The notes beneath the pieces were generated by a model. It had not been told where the DNA came from. It saw only the letters and a list, made by a program, of their open reading frames with translations, and did no database searches. Both the position numbers and the translations under genes were made by a program. From Comamonadaceae bacterium 2PF (GTDB lineage Bacteria > Pseudomonadota > Gammaproteobacteria > Burkholderiales > Burkholderiaceae_C), in assembly GCA_005502875.1 (NCBI GenBank), contig SCMV01000004.1:1-64000 (forward strand): a stretch of DNA of 64,000 nt, written 5' to 3'. Below, piece by piece: positions 24,959 to 35,040 of the stretch (positions are counted from its first letter, which is position 1; the number at the start of each line of letters is the position of its first letter).

Positions 24959-25728
24959 GGTTGGGCAGCGGTGGAGGCAGGGGCGCCCACGGGGGCGGAA
25001 AAAGGCTGGACGGTTGCGGGCATGTCGGCGCTGGCTTGTGCCAGTCGAGCCACCGTGGCCGCATCCAGCCCCAGTGATGTCGCGAGTTCGCGGGCTTTGT
25101 CGGCGCGCCCCTCGCGGAGGGTCAACAGCACCAGGTTGCGTGCGGCTCGGGCGTCACCCGGGGCCAACTCCAGCACCGTGAGGAACTCGAAGCGGGCGTC
25201 GTCAAAGCGCTGGGCCAGCAGCAGGGCGTAGCCGAGGTCGTTGCGCACGCGGGCATCGGTGGGCTGCAGGTTGCGGGCGCGCTCCAGCGAGGCGATGCTG
25301 TCGGCTTGTTGGCCCCGTTGCGCTTGCAAGAGGCCCAGGCCATGCCAGGCGCGCCCTTGCAGGCAGCCGCCAAGCAGGCTGCGGTACAGGGCCTCGGCCT
25401 GATCCGGGCGGTCGATGCGGCGCAGGGCGTCGGCGCGAGCAAGGTCGACTTGCGGCGGGCGCATGCCTTGTGCCGCGAGGGCATCGAGCTGGGCCAGCGC
25501 CGCGTAGGGCTTGCCCTCGCGCAACAGCTGCTCAATGCCCGCCAGGCGGGTGTTGTCGGTTGGGTTGAGGTCGCTGCTGCAGGACCCGTCGGCCGCGGTG
25601 CCGCCAGGCGCGCGCGGGGGCAGGTTGCAGCCGCTGAGGCCACCGATCAGCGCCACCAGGCAAATCAGGGCGCCAAGGCGGCCAAGGGCCTGGCCGGGGC
25701 AGGGCGTGTCGAAGAGGCGGGCGCTCAT
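24955..25728 (-). CDS. tadD: TadD-like tetratricopeptide-repeat lipoprotein
   Basis: A 257-residue lipoprotein with lipobox LSGC (Cys34) and TPR helices over about residues 60-225 (DLGYALLLAQRFDDARFEFL, ARNLVLLTLREGRADKARE). TadD acts as the outer-membrane pilotin that helps place the secretin RcpA/CpaC in Flp pilus systems. It overlaps both neighbours (TadC stop region at 25725-25728 and DUF3613 start), showing a tight operon. Confidence 0.85.
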   Translation of the reverse strand: MSARLFDTPCPGQALGRLGALICLVALIGGLSGCNLPPRAPGGTAADGSCSSDLNPTDNTRLAGIEQLLREGKPYAALAQLDALAAQGMRPPQVDLARADALRRIDRPDQAEALYRSLLGGCLQGRAWHGLGLLQAQRGQQADSIASLERARNLQPTDARVRNDLGYALLLAQRFDDARFEFLTVLELAPGDARAARNLVLLTLREGRADKARELATSLGLDAATVARLAQASADMPATVQPFSAPVGAPASTAAQP

Positions 25729-26636
25729 GACATCCTCTTGAGGGCATTGATCAGCGCCAGGAAGCCCGGGCCGGCCAGGAACAGCAGCAAGGCCGGGAAC
25801 ATGAACAGCATCATCACGATGCTGAGCTTGGCCGACATCTTGCCCACCTTGTCGCGCAGGCTGGTCATGCGACGCTCTTCCATCATCTTGACGTAGCGCA
25901 TCAGCGATTCGCGCAGGTTGCCGCCATAGCGCGCGGCCTGCTTGAGCATGGCCACGGTTTCCGTCAGCTCGTCGACGTCGAGGCGGCGGGCGAGTTCTTC
26001 CAGCGCGTCGCCGCGCTCCTGCCCGTGCTGGATGCGCTGCAGCACCCAGGCGAATTCGTCGGCCAGGTTGGGCGTGACCTGCCGGCCCTGTTCGCTGATG
26101 GCCTTGAGCGTGTGCTCCAGAGAGAGCCCCGCATCAAAGAGCAGGCGCATCAGGTTAAGCGCCACCGGCATCTCTTCGCGGATGGCCAGCCGGCGCCTCT
26201 CGGCCAGGTTGCGCAGGATGGCGCGTGGGGCGATGTAGCCCACGGTCAGGCCGGCGAAGGCAGAGTGGAACATGGGCCAGCCCTTGGCCGAGCCGATCAA
26301 CGCGCTCAGCACGGCCAGCACCAGCGGCGCGACCCACAACGAGGTGTAGACGCGCGATCGAAGCGCGTCGTCCATCAGCGCAGCCTGGCGTATCAGCCGT
26401 TCGATCTCCTGCATGTCCGAGCCGGGCAGGCGCTCGAGCATGCGGCGAAAGCGCCGCGTCAGGCGGGCCATGCCGCTCACACGGCGCTGTTGGAGCCAGG
26501 CGCTTTCGTCGTCGGCTTCGAGCACTTCGTTGAAGCGCTTTTCGGCCTCGGGCACCGTGCCTTCGTCGCGCGTGAGGCTCACCAGCACCCAGGCCAGGGC
26601 CAGGAGCATCGCTGCGAGCAACCACCAGATCGTCAT
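25725..26636 (-). CDS. tadC: TadC, type II/IV secretion system F-domain membrane protein
   Basis: A 303-residue inner-membrane platform protein with the T2SF/GspF domain (NLMRLLFDAGLSLEHTLKAI, later LKQAARYGGNLRESLMRYV) and membrane spans near residues 3-15, 100-140 and at the C-terminal end. With TadB it forms the platform on which the TadA ATPase extends the Flp pilus. Ten bases separate its start from the TadB stop. Confidence 0.92.
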   Translation of the reverse strand: MTIWWLLAAMLLALAWVLVSLTRDEGTVPEAEKRFNEVLEADDESAWLQQRRVSGMARLTRRFRRMLERLPGSDMQEIERLIRQAALMDDALRSRVYTSLWVAPLVLAVLSALIGSAKGWPMFHSAFAGLTVGYIAPRAILRNLAERRRLAIREEMPVALNLMRLLFDAGLSLEHTLKAISEQGRQVTPNLADEFAWVLQRIQHGQERGDALEELARRLDVDELTETVAMLKQAARYGGNLRESLMRYVKMMEERRMTSLRDKVGKMSAKLSIVMMLFMFPALLLFLAGPGFLALINALKRMS

Positions 26637-26646
26637 GGCATCGTCC

Positions 26647-27549
26647 TCACAGGCTCTTGATCATGCGCCACATCACGAGCGCGCCCAGGGCCTGCAGGCC
26701 CGCCGCCACCACGAGCACGACCTGCCCGGTGCTGCTGTCCCACATGGTCATCATGTACTTGGGGTTCTGCCAGAGCATGTAGGCCACCAGCACGCCGGGC
26801 GTCATGCCCAGCACCCAGGCCGTCACGCGCGTCTCGCCTGTCAAGGCCTTGAGCTCTTCCTGGGCCTGCTGGCGCTGGCGGATCATGCTGACGATGCTCT
26901 CGAGCATTTCACGTGGGCTGCCACCGTACACGCGTGAGCTGTGGATGGTCAGGGCCAGCAGGTGCAGCTCCTTGATGTCGTAGAACTGCGCCGCTTCGCG
27001 GAAGGCGTCACCCAGGTCCACGCCGAGCTCGACGTTCTGCTGCGCGCGCATCACCACGCTGCGCAGGGGCTCGCGCAGGTCTTCGTTGGCCATCTTGATG
27101 GCGCCTTCGATGTTGCGGCCCGTCACCAGGCCACGCACCACCTGGTCGATGAACAGCGGGATCTGCTCGACCAGGCGGTTGACCTTCTGGCGGTAGCGTA
27201 CCTGCGGCACCAGCACGATCACCACGGTGGCCAGCACCCACCAGCCGACGCCGAACAGGGCGCCCAGGTTCTGCCACAGCAGCACGCCCATCAGAACCAC
27301 ACCGGCCAGCATGACCAGCGCCATGTTGGGCGACAGGTTCAGCCCCACGCGCTTGAGCCACAGGTCGAGTGCGGCCGTCATGGTGCCGAGTTGGGCGTCG
27401 GGCTTGCCCATGTCGTGGGGCAGGAAGGCCACCGCCGCCAGGCGCTGGTGCACCTTGGCGATCTGCTCCTGCCGCTGCGCCCGGATCATCGAGAGCACGG
27501 CGCCCAGCATCATCAGCAGGGCGATCAGGAAGAAGATGGCGCTCAGCAT
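26647..27549 (-). CDS. tadB: TadB, Flp pilus assembly platform protein
   Basis: A 300-residue membrane protein with the T2SF domain (QIPLFIDQVVRGLVTGRNIE, then IHSSRVYGGSPREMLESI). Spans lie at residues 2-20, about 75-110 and near the C-terminus. It is the partner of TadC in the inner-membrane platform of the pilus machine and follows the TadA gene by 18 bp. Confidence 0.92.
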   Translation of the reverse strand: MLSAIFFLIALLMMLGAVLSMIRAQRQEQIAKVHQRLAAVAFLPHDMGKPDAQLGTMTAALDLWLKRVGLNLSPNMALVMLAGVVLMGVLLWQNLGALFGVGWWVLATVVIVLVPQVRYRQKVNRLVEQIPLFIDQVVRGLVTGRNIEGAIKMANEDLREPLRSVVMRAQQNVELGVDLGDAFREAAQFYDIKELHLLALTIHSSRVYGGSPREMLESIVSMIRQRQQAQEELKALTGETRVTAWVLGMTPGVLVAYMLWQNPKYMMTMWDSSTGQVVLVVAAGLQALGALVMWRMIKSL

Positions 27550-27567
27550 GGCTTCAGTCCGTCACCG

Positions 27568-28851
<1,284 letters not shown>

Positions 28852-28861
28852 GGCGCTCGGC

Positions 28862-30082
28862 TCAGGTGGTCTTGAAACGGCTGGTCAACTGGTTGAGCCA
28901 GCCAGAGCCCACATCGATGGGCTTGAGCGGTGCACGCGGGTCGTCGCCCAGGCCGATCGCGATCTTGCGGATGGCCACGGTGTACGGATCGCGCGGGGCC
29001 GAGGTGAACAGGCTCTCGCCCGAGTTCATCATCGTCAGGCGCGCCATGCCCGAGGAGGGCAGCGTGCTCAGCAGCGGGATGCCAAAGCCCTTGGCGATGG
29101 TCTCGGCATCGGGCGGCACGCTGGGCAGGTAGCGATCGACCACCAGGCTGATCTGGCCCGAGCCCATCTTGTCGACCTTGGCGTCGCGCAGCTTTTGCAG
29201 CAGGTTGCGGTTTTGCTTGCAGCTGGGCACGCTTTGCTCGACCAGCAGCAGGGTGCGGTCGGTGCGGCCCAGCAGCACGTACAAGAACTCGGAAGCTGGC
29301 ACGCCGCCCAGGTTGACCACGATCTGCCTGAAGTGGCGCTTGAGCGCGCTCAGCAGCACGTACAGGTCGGCCGAGGTGATGCGGCTCATCTCCAGCGCGT
29401 CCTCCGGCATGGCCAGGATGCGCAGGCCGGTCTCGTGCTTGGGAAACGCCGTGTTGATCAGGGTTTCGTCCAGACGCCGCAGGCTGCGGATGGCGTCGAC
29501 GAAGGTGTAGGTCGGCTCGATGCCCAGGTACTGCAGGCTGTCGCCCGCGGGCACGCCCAGGTCGAGCAGCAGGATCTCGTCCTTGGGGGCCTGCTCTTGC
29601 AGGGCCAGCGCCAGGTGCAGGGCGAACATCGTGGTGTCACCACCCGGGCGAGCGCTGGCCACGGCGGTCATCGCGCCTTCGCTGCCACCGTTGCCTCGTT
29701 GCGGGTCGCTCACCTCGCGCTGGGCGGCGCGGCGCACCAGGCTGATGACCTCACCGGGGCGCATGTCGGGCGAGATGAAGTCGCGCGCTCCCGAGCGCAG
29801 CGCGGTCAGCACCGACTGGCGGTCGGCGGTTTCGGCCAGCGCGATGACGGGCAGCAAAGGCTTGGCCGCGGTCAGGCCTTCCATGAAGCTGGCGTCTTGC
29901 GACAGGCGGCTGCCCTGCAGCTCGCACAGCACCACGCGGGCGTGCACGGCGTCGATCAGTTGCACCACGCGCTCGAGGTTATCCGAGTCGGCCATGACGA
30001 TCTCGGCCTCGTCCTGCAGGGTGGTCTGCACCCAGTGGGCCACGTCCTTGTTGTGCGTGATCAGGAGGAAGTGTTGGCTCAT
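28862..30082 (-). CDS. tadZ: TadZ/CpaE pilus-localisation protein
   Basis: A 406-residue protein with an N-terminal receiver-like domain (MSQHFLLITHNKDVAHW, IALAETADRQSVLTALRSGA) and a MinD/ParA-like ATPase domain. The Walker A segment reads SARPGGDTTMF: the canonical KGGVGKTT lysines are gone, in keeping with the atypical ATP sites described for TadZ proteins. LLLDLG and VVNLGG match the other conserved segments. TadZ places the pilus machine in the cell. It lies between tadA and the secretin gene. Confidence 0.88.
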   Translation of the reverse strand: MSQHFLLITHNKDVAHWVQTTLQDEAEIVMADSDNLERVVQLIDAVHARVVLCELQGSRLSQDASFMEGLTAAKPLLPVIALAETADRQSVLTALRSGARDFISPDMRPGEVISLVRRAAQREVSDPQRGNGGSEGAMTAVASARPGGDTTMFALHLALALQEQAPKDEILLLDLGVPAGDSLQYLGIEPTYTFVDAIRSLRRLDETLINTAFPKHETGLRILAMPEDALEMSRITSADLYVLLSALKRHFRQIVVNLGGVPASEFLYVLLGRTDRTLLLVEQSVPSCKQNRNLLQKLRDAKVDKMGSGQISLVVDRYLPSVPPDAETIAKGFGIPLLSTLPSSGMARLTMMNSGESLFTSAPRDPYTVAIRKIAIGLGDDPRAPLKPIDVGSGWLNQLTSRFKTT

Positions 30083-30095
30083 GCGAGTGCCCCCT

Positions 30096-31496
30096 TCACT
30101 GCGAGAAGCCGGATTCGCTGCCGTCGAAGCGGCCGCGCTCCATCAGCAGCATGTGCAGGAAGCCCGGGTCGTAGCGTTTGAGTTCTTCGCCAGGCATGTC
30201 GGGCAGCTTGGCCTTGGCCGCGAACGGGCGCACCAGGCGCGGCGTGACGATCATCAGCAGTTCCTTGTCGTTGCGCTCGATGCGATTGGACTTGAAGAAG
30301 GCGCCGAGCACGGGGATGTCGCCCAGGAAGGGGAACTTGTCGATGGTGCCAACGCTGTCGCGGCTGACCAGGCCGCTGATGACGAAGGTCTCGCCATCGC
30401 CCAGGGCCACGGTGGTTTCGGTGCGGCGCACGCGCAGGCCAGGGATGTTGAAGCCGCCGATTTGCACCGACAGGGCGGGGTCGATTTCGCTGACTTCGGG
30501 CGCCACCTTCAGGGCGATGCGCTGCTGGTCAAGCACCGTGGGTGCCAGACCCAGGCGGATGCCGAACTCCTTGAACTTGACGGAGACCGAGCTATCGGCT
30601 CCCGAGCCGGTGCGCATCGGGATGGGCAGCTCGCCGCCAGCCAGGAAGGTGGCGGTCTGGCCGCTGAGTGCCGTCAGGCTGGGCTCGGCCACGGTGTAGG
30701 CGAAGCCGTTGCTTTCGAGGGCGCTGAACACCGCCAGGGCGTTGCTGCTCCAGGTGAAGATGTTGAAGGCGTCGGTGCGCGGCAGGAAGCCGCTGGTGCT
30801 GGAGATGGTTCGGATCGGGTCTGACCCTGCGTTCTGGGTTTGCTCGAAGCCCGACAGGTTGTTGGGGCCAGACAGGCCCGAGGCGCGGCCGCCATAGCCG
30901 CTGCGCCAATAGAACCCCGACGCCATCAACTTGCTGCGGCTGACCTCGACGATCTTCACGTCGATCTGCACCTGCACATCAAAGCCCGAGGTGGTGGTGT
31001 CGATCACGTTGGCAGAAGGCTTGTCACCCGCTTCGCGCGTGGCCGATTCGAGCGCCGACTGCTGCTCCAGCGAGCGCAACTCGCCCGAGAGCTTGAGCTT
31101 GGTGCCGCTGCCGCTGACCTGCACGCCCGAGCCGCTGCTGGCGATGCCGGCCGGCGTCACCACCACCTGGAACTGCGAAGCCGGTGTGCTGCGCCCGCTG
31201 TTGTCCCAGATCGAGACCATGGCCGAGCCCGGTTTCTTGGCCGTGAGGATGACACCCGAAGGCGGCACCACGTTGATGCCGACGACCTCGTCGTTGGCCG
31301 TGGCCGCGCGCTGAATGGGGCGAGCCAGGCTCCAGGTTTTTTGCTCGCCGACTTCGAGCCGCTGCACGGCCGGCGCGGCCTGCGCGTGGGGGGCGCCCAA
31401 GCCCGTGGCCAGAAGGGCCAGGCCCAGGCAGGCCGCGTGGCGCGGAGCGAGGAGGGCGAAGGGCAGGAAGGCCTGCAAAAGTGGGCGCACGGTCAT
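30096..31496 (-). CDS. cpaC: RcpA/CpaC outer-membrane secretin
   Basis: A 466-residue secretin subunit that forms the outer-membrane channel of the Flp pilus. A signal peptide ends near AQAAPA. A pilus/BON-type N-terminal region (GVILTAKKPGSAMVSIWD) precedes the secretin domain (VQIDVKIVEVSRSKLMASG, later LGDGETFVISGLV and IPVLGAFFKS, the terminal signature). It overlaps the cpaB stop by four bases. C-terminal residues after MIVTPRLVRP form a short tail. Confidence 0.93.
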   Translation of the reverse strand: MTVRPLLQAFLPFALLAPRHAACLGLALLATGLGAPHAQAAPAVQRLEVGEQKTWSLARPIQRAATANDEVVGINVVPPSGVILTAKKPGSAMVSIWDNSGRSTPASQFQVVVTPAGIASSGSGVQVSGSGTKLKLSGELRSLEQQSALESATREAGDKPSANVIDTTTSGFDVQVQIDVKIVEVSRSKLMASGFYWRSGYGGRASGLSGPNNLSGFEQTQNAGSDPIRTISSTSGFLPRTDAFNIFTWSSNALAVFSALESNGFAYTVAEPSLTALSGQTATFLAGGELPIPMRTGSGADSSVSVKFKEFGIRLGLAPTVLDQQRIALKVAPEVSEIDPALSVQIGGFNIPGLRVRRTETTVALGDGETFVISGLVSRDSVGTIDKFPFLGDIPVLGAFFKSNRIERNDKELLMIVTPRLVRPFAAKAKLPDMPGEELKRYDPGFLHMLLMERGRFDGSESGFSQ

Positions 31497-32398
31497 GGCT
31501 GGGCAGGGGCGTCGTTGCGGGTCAGGCGGCGCTCCTTGCTGCCCTCCTGGATGATGATGGCCGGGCCACCTTCGGGCACGGGCGGCTTGGCGCGGACGGG
31601 CGACAGGTCGCTCACCCGCGTGGTCAGTCGGCCGGACGTGGCGTCGGGCGACTCGACGCCCTCGTGTTTGGGGCGCAGGGCCAGCCGCAAAACGCCCGTG
31701 TTGGCCGCCAGCATGAGCGCCGAGGCATCGTTTTCGCGCACGGCCAGCACCGCCGAGCGCAGCGACTGCCGACGCTCGCGAGCCTGCAGGGCAGCCTGGG
31801 CACCGGTCTCGCGCATGGCTTCCTGCGTGGCTTGACCGCCCGTGGATGTCGGCGCCTGATCGATCTGGGTCGCATCACCAAAGGTCAGGATGCGCGCGCG
31901 GCGCACCAGCACCTGCGCGAAGCTGGTGTCCTGGTTCTCTCGCGTCGCGCCCATGAACTGCATCACGTCGACAAAGTCGCCGGGCTTGGCGAAACCGCCC
32001 ACGCCAATCACCTCATCGACCTGCACGGCCACGGCCCGCTCGCCCGGTTGCAGCAGCGCCGAGAGCGACTCGGGCGCGATGGCGTCCAGCAAAACCGGGG
32101 TGCCCTTGGTGATGTCGCGCGAGCTCACCTGCCCGAGCGCCTGCTGGGTCGACGCCAGGCTGCCCTGGGGCGCCGAGGCGGCGGTCTCGAGCTGCACGTC
32201 GGCCGACTCCAGCATGTGGCCAGCACGGATGTCCCGCGCCGCGACGACGAACTGGGCCGATGCGGGCGCTGCAGGTGCCGAGGCAGCTTGCGTGCTTGGG
32301 GTGGCGGGCTCACCGCTCAGGCGCACGCCAATCAGGGCCACCACGACGGCGCCCAGTGCCAGCACGCCAGCGAGGATCTTGAGGACGTTGTTGTTCAT
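31493..32398 (-). CDS. cpaB: CpaB/RcpC pilus assembly protein
   Basis: A 301-residue protein with an N-terminal anchor (NVLKILAGVLALGAVVVALIG) and an SAF domain (VVAARDIRAGHMLESADVQ), followed by the RcpC/CpaB region (AVAVQVDEVIGVGGFAKPGDFVDV). It works in the periplasm with the secretin. It is translationally coupled to the secretin gene (overlap 31493-31496) and lies 20 bp after tadE. Confidence 0.92.
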   Translation of the reverse strand: MNNNVLKILAGVLALGAVVVALIGVRLSGEPATPSTQAASAPAAPASAQFVVAARDIRAGHMLESADVQLETAASAPQGSLASTQQALGQVSSRDITKGTPVLLDAIAPESLSALLQPGERAVAVQVDEVIGVGGFAKPGDFVDVMQFMGATRENQDTSFAQVLVRRARILTFGDATQIDQAPTSTGGQATQEAMRETGAQAALQARERRQSLRSAVLAVRENDASALMLAANTGVLRLALRPKHEGVESPDATSGRLTTRVSDLSPVRAKPPVPEGGPAIIIQEGSKERRLTRNDAPAQP

Positions 32399-32418
32399 GT
32401 CGGAGGCTTGCCCGGGCT

Positions 32419-32892
32419 TCAGTTCGGACGCAGGGTGGCAGTGCCCACGAGGTCGTCGGGCAGGTTGGGGATGGCGCCGATGAGGGGCAGCGTGAGCACG
32501 GGCATCAGCGGCGACTGGCCATAGCCGGTGTAGCTCACCCTGACCTCCATCGTGCCGGAGGCGCTCCAGGTGACGGTGATGCCGGAGGTGACCTTCGCGC
32601 GGATGTCATCGCTCATCCAGGCCAAGTCCTTTTCCGCTTGCGAGCGCACCACGTTGCGCGCGGCCGTCTGGTAGCTGGCGACGCTGGTGTACGCGGCTGG
32701 CTCGACCTTCACGGCGGCGCGAGCACCCTCTGCGGCCGTGTAGGTCAGCGCCTGTTGGATCAGCATGGCCAGGCCGTAGCTGAAGGTCGCGTAGAAGATC
32801 CCGAAAAACAGGATGAACAAAGGCGCGAATTCGATGGCCACGCCACCCAGTTGCGGCTGGCGAGCCCGCCTGCGCAGGCGGGCAGGCTTCAA
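32419..32892 (-). CDS. tadE: TadE-like pseudopilin
   Basis: A 157-residue TadE-family minor pilin. The class motif is GVAIEFAPLFILFFGIFYA near the N-terminus, with the prepilin-peptidase site before it. I set the start at TTG 32892, which overlaps the TadV stop (TTGA). The same frame stays open far upstream inside tadV, but that part is a shadow of tadV. Another internal start is possible. It is processed by TadV in known systems and sits between tadV and cpaB. Confidence 0.8.
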   Translation of the reverse strand: MKPARLRRRARQPQLGGVAIEFAPLFILFFGIFYATFSYGLAMLIQQALTYTAAEGARAAVKVEPAAYTSVASYQTAARNVVRSQAEKDLAWMSDDIRAKVTSGITVTWSASGTMEVRVSYTGYGQSPLMPVLTLPLIGAIPNLPDDLVGTATLRPN

Positions 32893-33416
32893 AGCAGCGA
32901 ATGCGGGGTGAGAAGCGCGGCGATCAGGCCGACGCTCAGGCACGTGCCCAACGGTATGTGCCTCGCAGGCGGCTGGCGTGCGGCCCAACGAGCCAGCCAG
33001 GAGTCGGGTCGCTGCAGCACGCGTGGCAACGCGAGGTACAGGCTGTGCCTTTGTTTGCTCAACAGACCCACTGCGGCGCCCAGCAAGGCGCCGACGGTGA
33101 AGCAGATCAGGGTGAGCGGCCATGATGACAACAGGCCAATGGCCACGAGGAATTTGACATCGCCGGCCCCCAGGCGCTTGGTCAGGTAACCCGGTAGGGT
33201 CACCAGCAGAGCGCCGGCGGCGGCCAGCAGCGCAGAAGCCGGTTCGGCGCCCAGCAGACTTCGACCGCTGAGCGCCAACACGCAAAAGGCCACCACCCAA
33301 GCCCCCAGCGAGAGCAGGTTGGGGATGCGCCGGTGGCGCCAGTCGCTCCAGGCGATCAACAGTGCCCAGGTGAGCACCAACGCAGCAGCGGGCGAGTTGG
33401 CCCCGGGTACCGGCAT
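32889..33416 (-). CDS. tadV: TadV/CpaA prepilin peptidase
   Basis: A 175-residue type IV leader peptidase of the short TadV type. The two catalytic aspartates are visible in IAWSDWRHRRIPN and LGAGDVKFL. It is nearly all membrane helices. It should remove the leader from Flp and the TadE/TadG pseudopilins. It lies 53 bp after flp, and its stop overlaps the tadE start. Confidence 0.92.
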   Translation of the reverse strand: MPVPGANSPAAALVLTWALLIAWSDWRHRRIPNLLSLGAWVVAFCVLALSGRSLLGAEPASALLAAAGALLVTLPGYLTKRLGAGDVKFLVAIGLLSSWPLTLICFTVGALLGAAVGLLSKQRHSLYLALPRVLQRPDSWLARWAARQPPARHIPLGTCLSVGLIAALLTPHSLL

Positions 33417-33469
33417 GCCTCAGGCGAGAACGCAAACGAGCCTTTGCCGGGCCTCGAAGCCAGGGAGCC

Positions 33470-33655
33470 TCACTTGGGTGCAGCGGTGCTCAGCTTGGTC
33501 TTGACGGCTTCGAAGAAGGTGTTGAGCTGACCGCCAACGCTGGTCATGCCGACGGTGGCAGCCAGGCCGATCAGGGCAGCAACCAGCGCGTACTCGATGG
33601 CGGAAGCGCCTTCTTCGTCCTTCAGGAAAGCCTTGACGTGCGAAACGATGTTCAT
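33470..33655 (-). CDS. flp: Flp-type major pilin
   Basis: A 61-residue pilin precursor. Cleavage is expected after Gly16 (DEEG|ASAIEY); the mature protein starts ASAIEYAL, with Glu at +5 and Tyr at +6 as in the Flp motif, followed by a hydrophobic helix. The ATG at 33655 has GGAG upstream with good spacing. It heads the operon and should be its most abundant product. Confidence 0.95.
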   Translation of the reverse strand: MNIVSHVKAFLKDEEGASAIEYALVAALIGLAATVGMTSVGGQLNTFFEAVKTKLSTAAPK

Positions 33656-33697
33656 GGGGGTCTCCAATCTGGCCTTGAGGCCGAGTCGATCAAGGGC

Positions 33698-33713
33698 GCG
33701 TCACAAATGACGC
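33698..33713. promoter_or_regulatory. Perfect 16-bp palindrome upstream of flp
   Basis: GCGTCA-CAAA-TGACGC is a perfect dyad (6-4-6) 43 bp upstream of the flp ATG. Its size fits a dimeric regulator site and it could control the whole tad operon. No U tract follows, so it is not a terminator. The binding protein is unknown. Confidence 0.55.
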
Positions 33714-33830
33714 AACCCGCCAACAAAATCTAACTCAAAGTGACTGGCATGCCGCGCGTGAAACGACCCCTGATCAGGGGAGGGGCAATCCCGCCTGGAG
33801 GCAATTCGAATCAGCCAGCCAGGCTCCGTT

Positions 33831-33850
33831 TGCTGTATAAAAACACAGCA
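33831..33850 (+). promoter_or_regulatory. LexA (SOS) box overlapping the -10 region and start codon
   Basis: TGCTGTATAAAAACACAGCA is a perfect inverted repeat (TGCTGT-N8-ACAGCA) containing the CTGT-N8-ACAG core of the Escherichia coli-type LexA box. It embeds a TATAAA -10-like element, and its last base is the A of the ATG at 33850. Pseudomonas aeruginosa PA0069, the family namesake, is a reported LexA-regulon gene, which supports the call. Confidence 0.85.
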
Positions 33851-34971
33851 TGAACGAAGCCGAATGGCAGCCATTGCCAGACCCACGCCAGCGGGCCGTT
33901 CCGGTCAAGGGACGCGGCACCGCCACCCGACTGGCCCATCGCTTTGCCTCCACCGACAAGGGGCGAGAAGACGACGGCTGGCCGGGCGATGCCGCCGATG
34001 CCGGTGGGCGTGAGGCCGTGCCGACCGAAGTCTCGCCCGAACACGCCCGCAGCATCCTGGCGCGCAACGACTCGCCCGACATCCCCTTCACCTGGTCCCT
34101 GAACCCCTACCGGGGCTGTGAGCATGGTTGCATCTATTGCTACGCCCGCCCCACCCACAGCTACCTCAACCTCTCGCCGGGGCTGGACTTCGAAACCCGC
34201 CTGGTGGCCAAGGTCAACGCAGCCGAGTTGCTGAAGGCCGAGCTGCAACGCCCGTCGCACACCTGCTCGCCCATCAACATCGGTTCGGCCACCGACGCCT
34301 GGCAGCCGGTCGAGCGTGAATGGCGCCTCACGCGTGGCTTGCTGGAGGTGCTTGACGCCTGCCGGCATCCTTTCACGGCGGTCACCAAGTCATCAGGCAT
34401 CGAGCGGGACATCGACCTGCTGGCGCGCGCCGCCGAGCGTCGGCAGGCCTACGTGATGGTCAGCCTGACCACGCTGGACGGCGAGCTTTGCCGCAAGCTG
34501 GAGCCGCGCGCAGCGGCCCCTTGGCGTCGCCTGCAAACCGTGCGCCGACTGCGCGAGGCGGGCGTGCCGGTGGGCGTCAACGTGGCGCCCATCATCCCTT
34601 TCGTCAACGAGCCCGAGATCGAGCGCCTGGTGGACGCGGCGGCCGACGCCGGTGCCAGCGCCATCCACTACACCATCGTGCGCCTGCCCTGGGAGGTGCT
34701 GCCGCTGTTCCAGAGCTGGCTCGCCGACCACTTGCCTGAGCGGGCCGATCGGGTCATGGCGCGCATCCGCGAGATGCGCGGCGGGCGCGACTACGACGCG
34801 AACTTCAGCCTGCGCATGAAGGGCCAGGGTGTGTGGGCCGACCTCATCCGGCAGCGGGTCAGGGGCGCGGCCGCGAGGCGGGGCATCGGGCATGGTGGTC
34901 CGGCGCTCGATTGCTCGGCGTTCGATCCAGCCTGGTTGCGCGAGCCGGCAGCGCAGGGCAGCTTGTTCTGA
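33850..34971 (+). CDS. PA0069 family radical SAM protein
   Basis: A 373-residue radical S-adenosylmethionine enzyme with the iron-sulfur motif C-x3-C-x2-C in GCEHGCIYCYAR. The SPL-like fold continues with SPINIGSATDAWQPVE and VGVNVAPIIPF. The family is related to spore-photoproduct lyase and is suspected to act in DNA or RNA repair, although the substrate is not established. The SOS box on its start codon fits a DNA-damage role. The predicted promoter leaves almost no 5' leader, and no ribosome binding site is seen, so a leaderless mRNA is likely. Confidence 0.92.
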   Translation: MNEAEWQPLPDPRQRAVPVKGRGTATRLAHRFASTDKGREDDGWPGDAADAGGREAVPTEVSPEHARSILARNDSPDIPFTWSLNPYRGCEHGCIYCYARPTHSYLNLSPGLDFETRLVAKVNAAELLKAELQRPSHTCSPINIGSATDAWQPVEREWRLTRGLLEVLDACRHPFTAVTKSSGIERDIDLLARAAERRQAYVMVSLTTLDGELCRKLEPRAAAPWRRLQTVRRLREAGVPVGVNVAPIIPFVNEPEIERLVDAAADAGASAIHYTIVRLPWEVLPLFQSWLADHLPERADRVMARIREMRGGRDYDANFSLRMKGQGVWADLIRQRVRGAAARRGIGHGGPALDCSAFDPAWLREPAAQGSLF

Positions 34972-35040
34972 AAGGGTCGCTTGGCCTTGCCCGGAGCTCG
35001 CAGCACCGCAAGGTGTGTGCGCCAGCCCCCGGGCGGGGAT

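Noticed and set aside
32893-33435. N-terminal extension of tadE into tadV
   Set aside because: The upstream part is tadV read in another frame; the TadE motif begins only after 32892.
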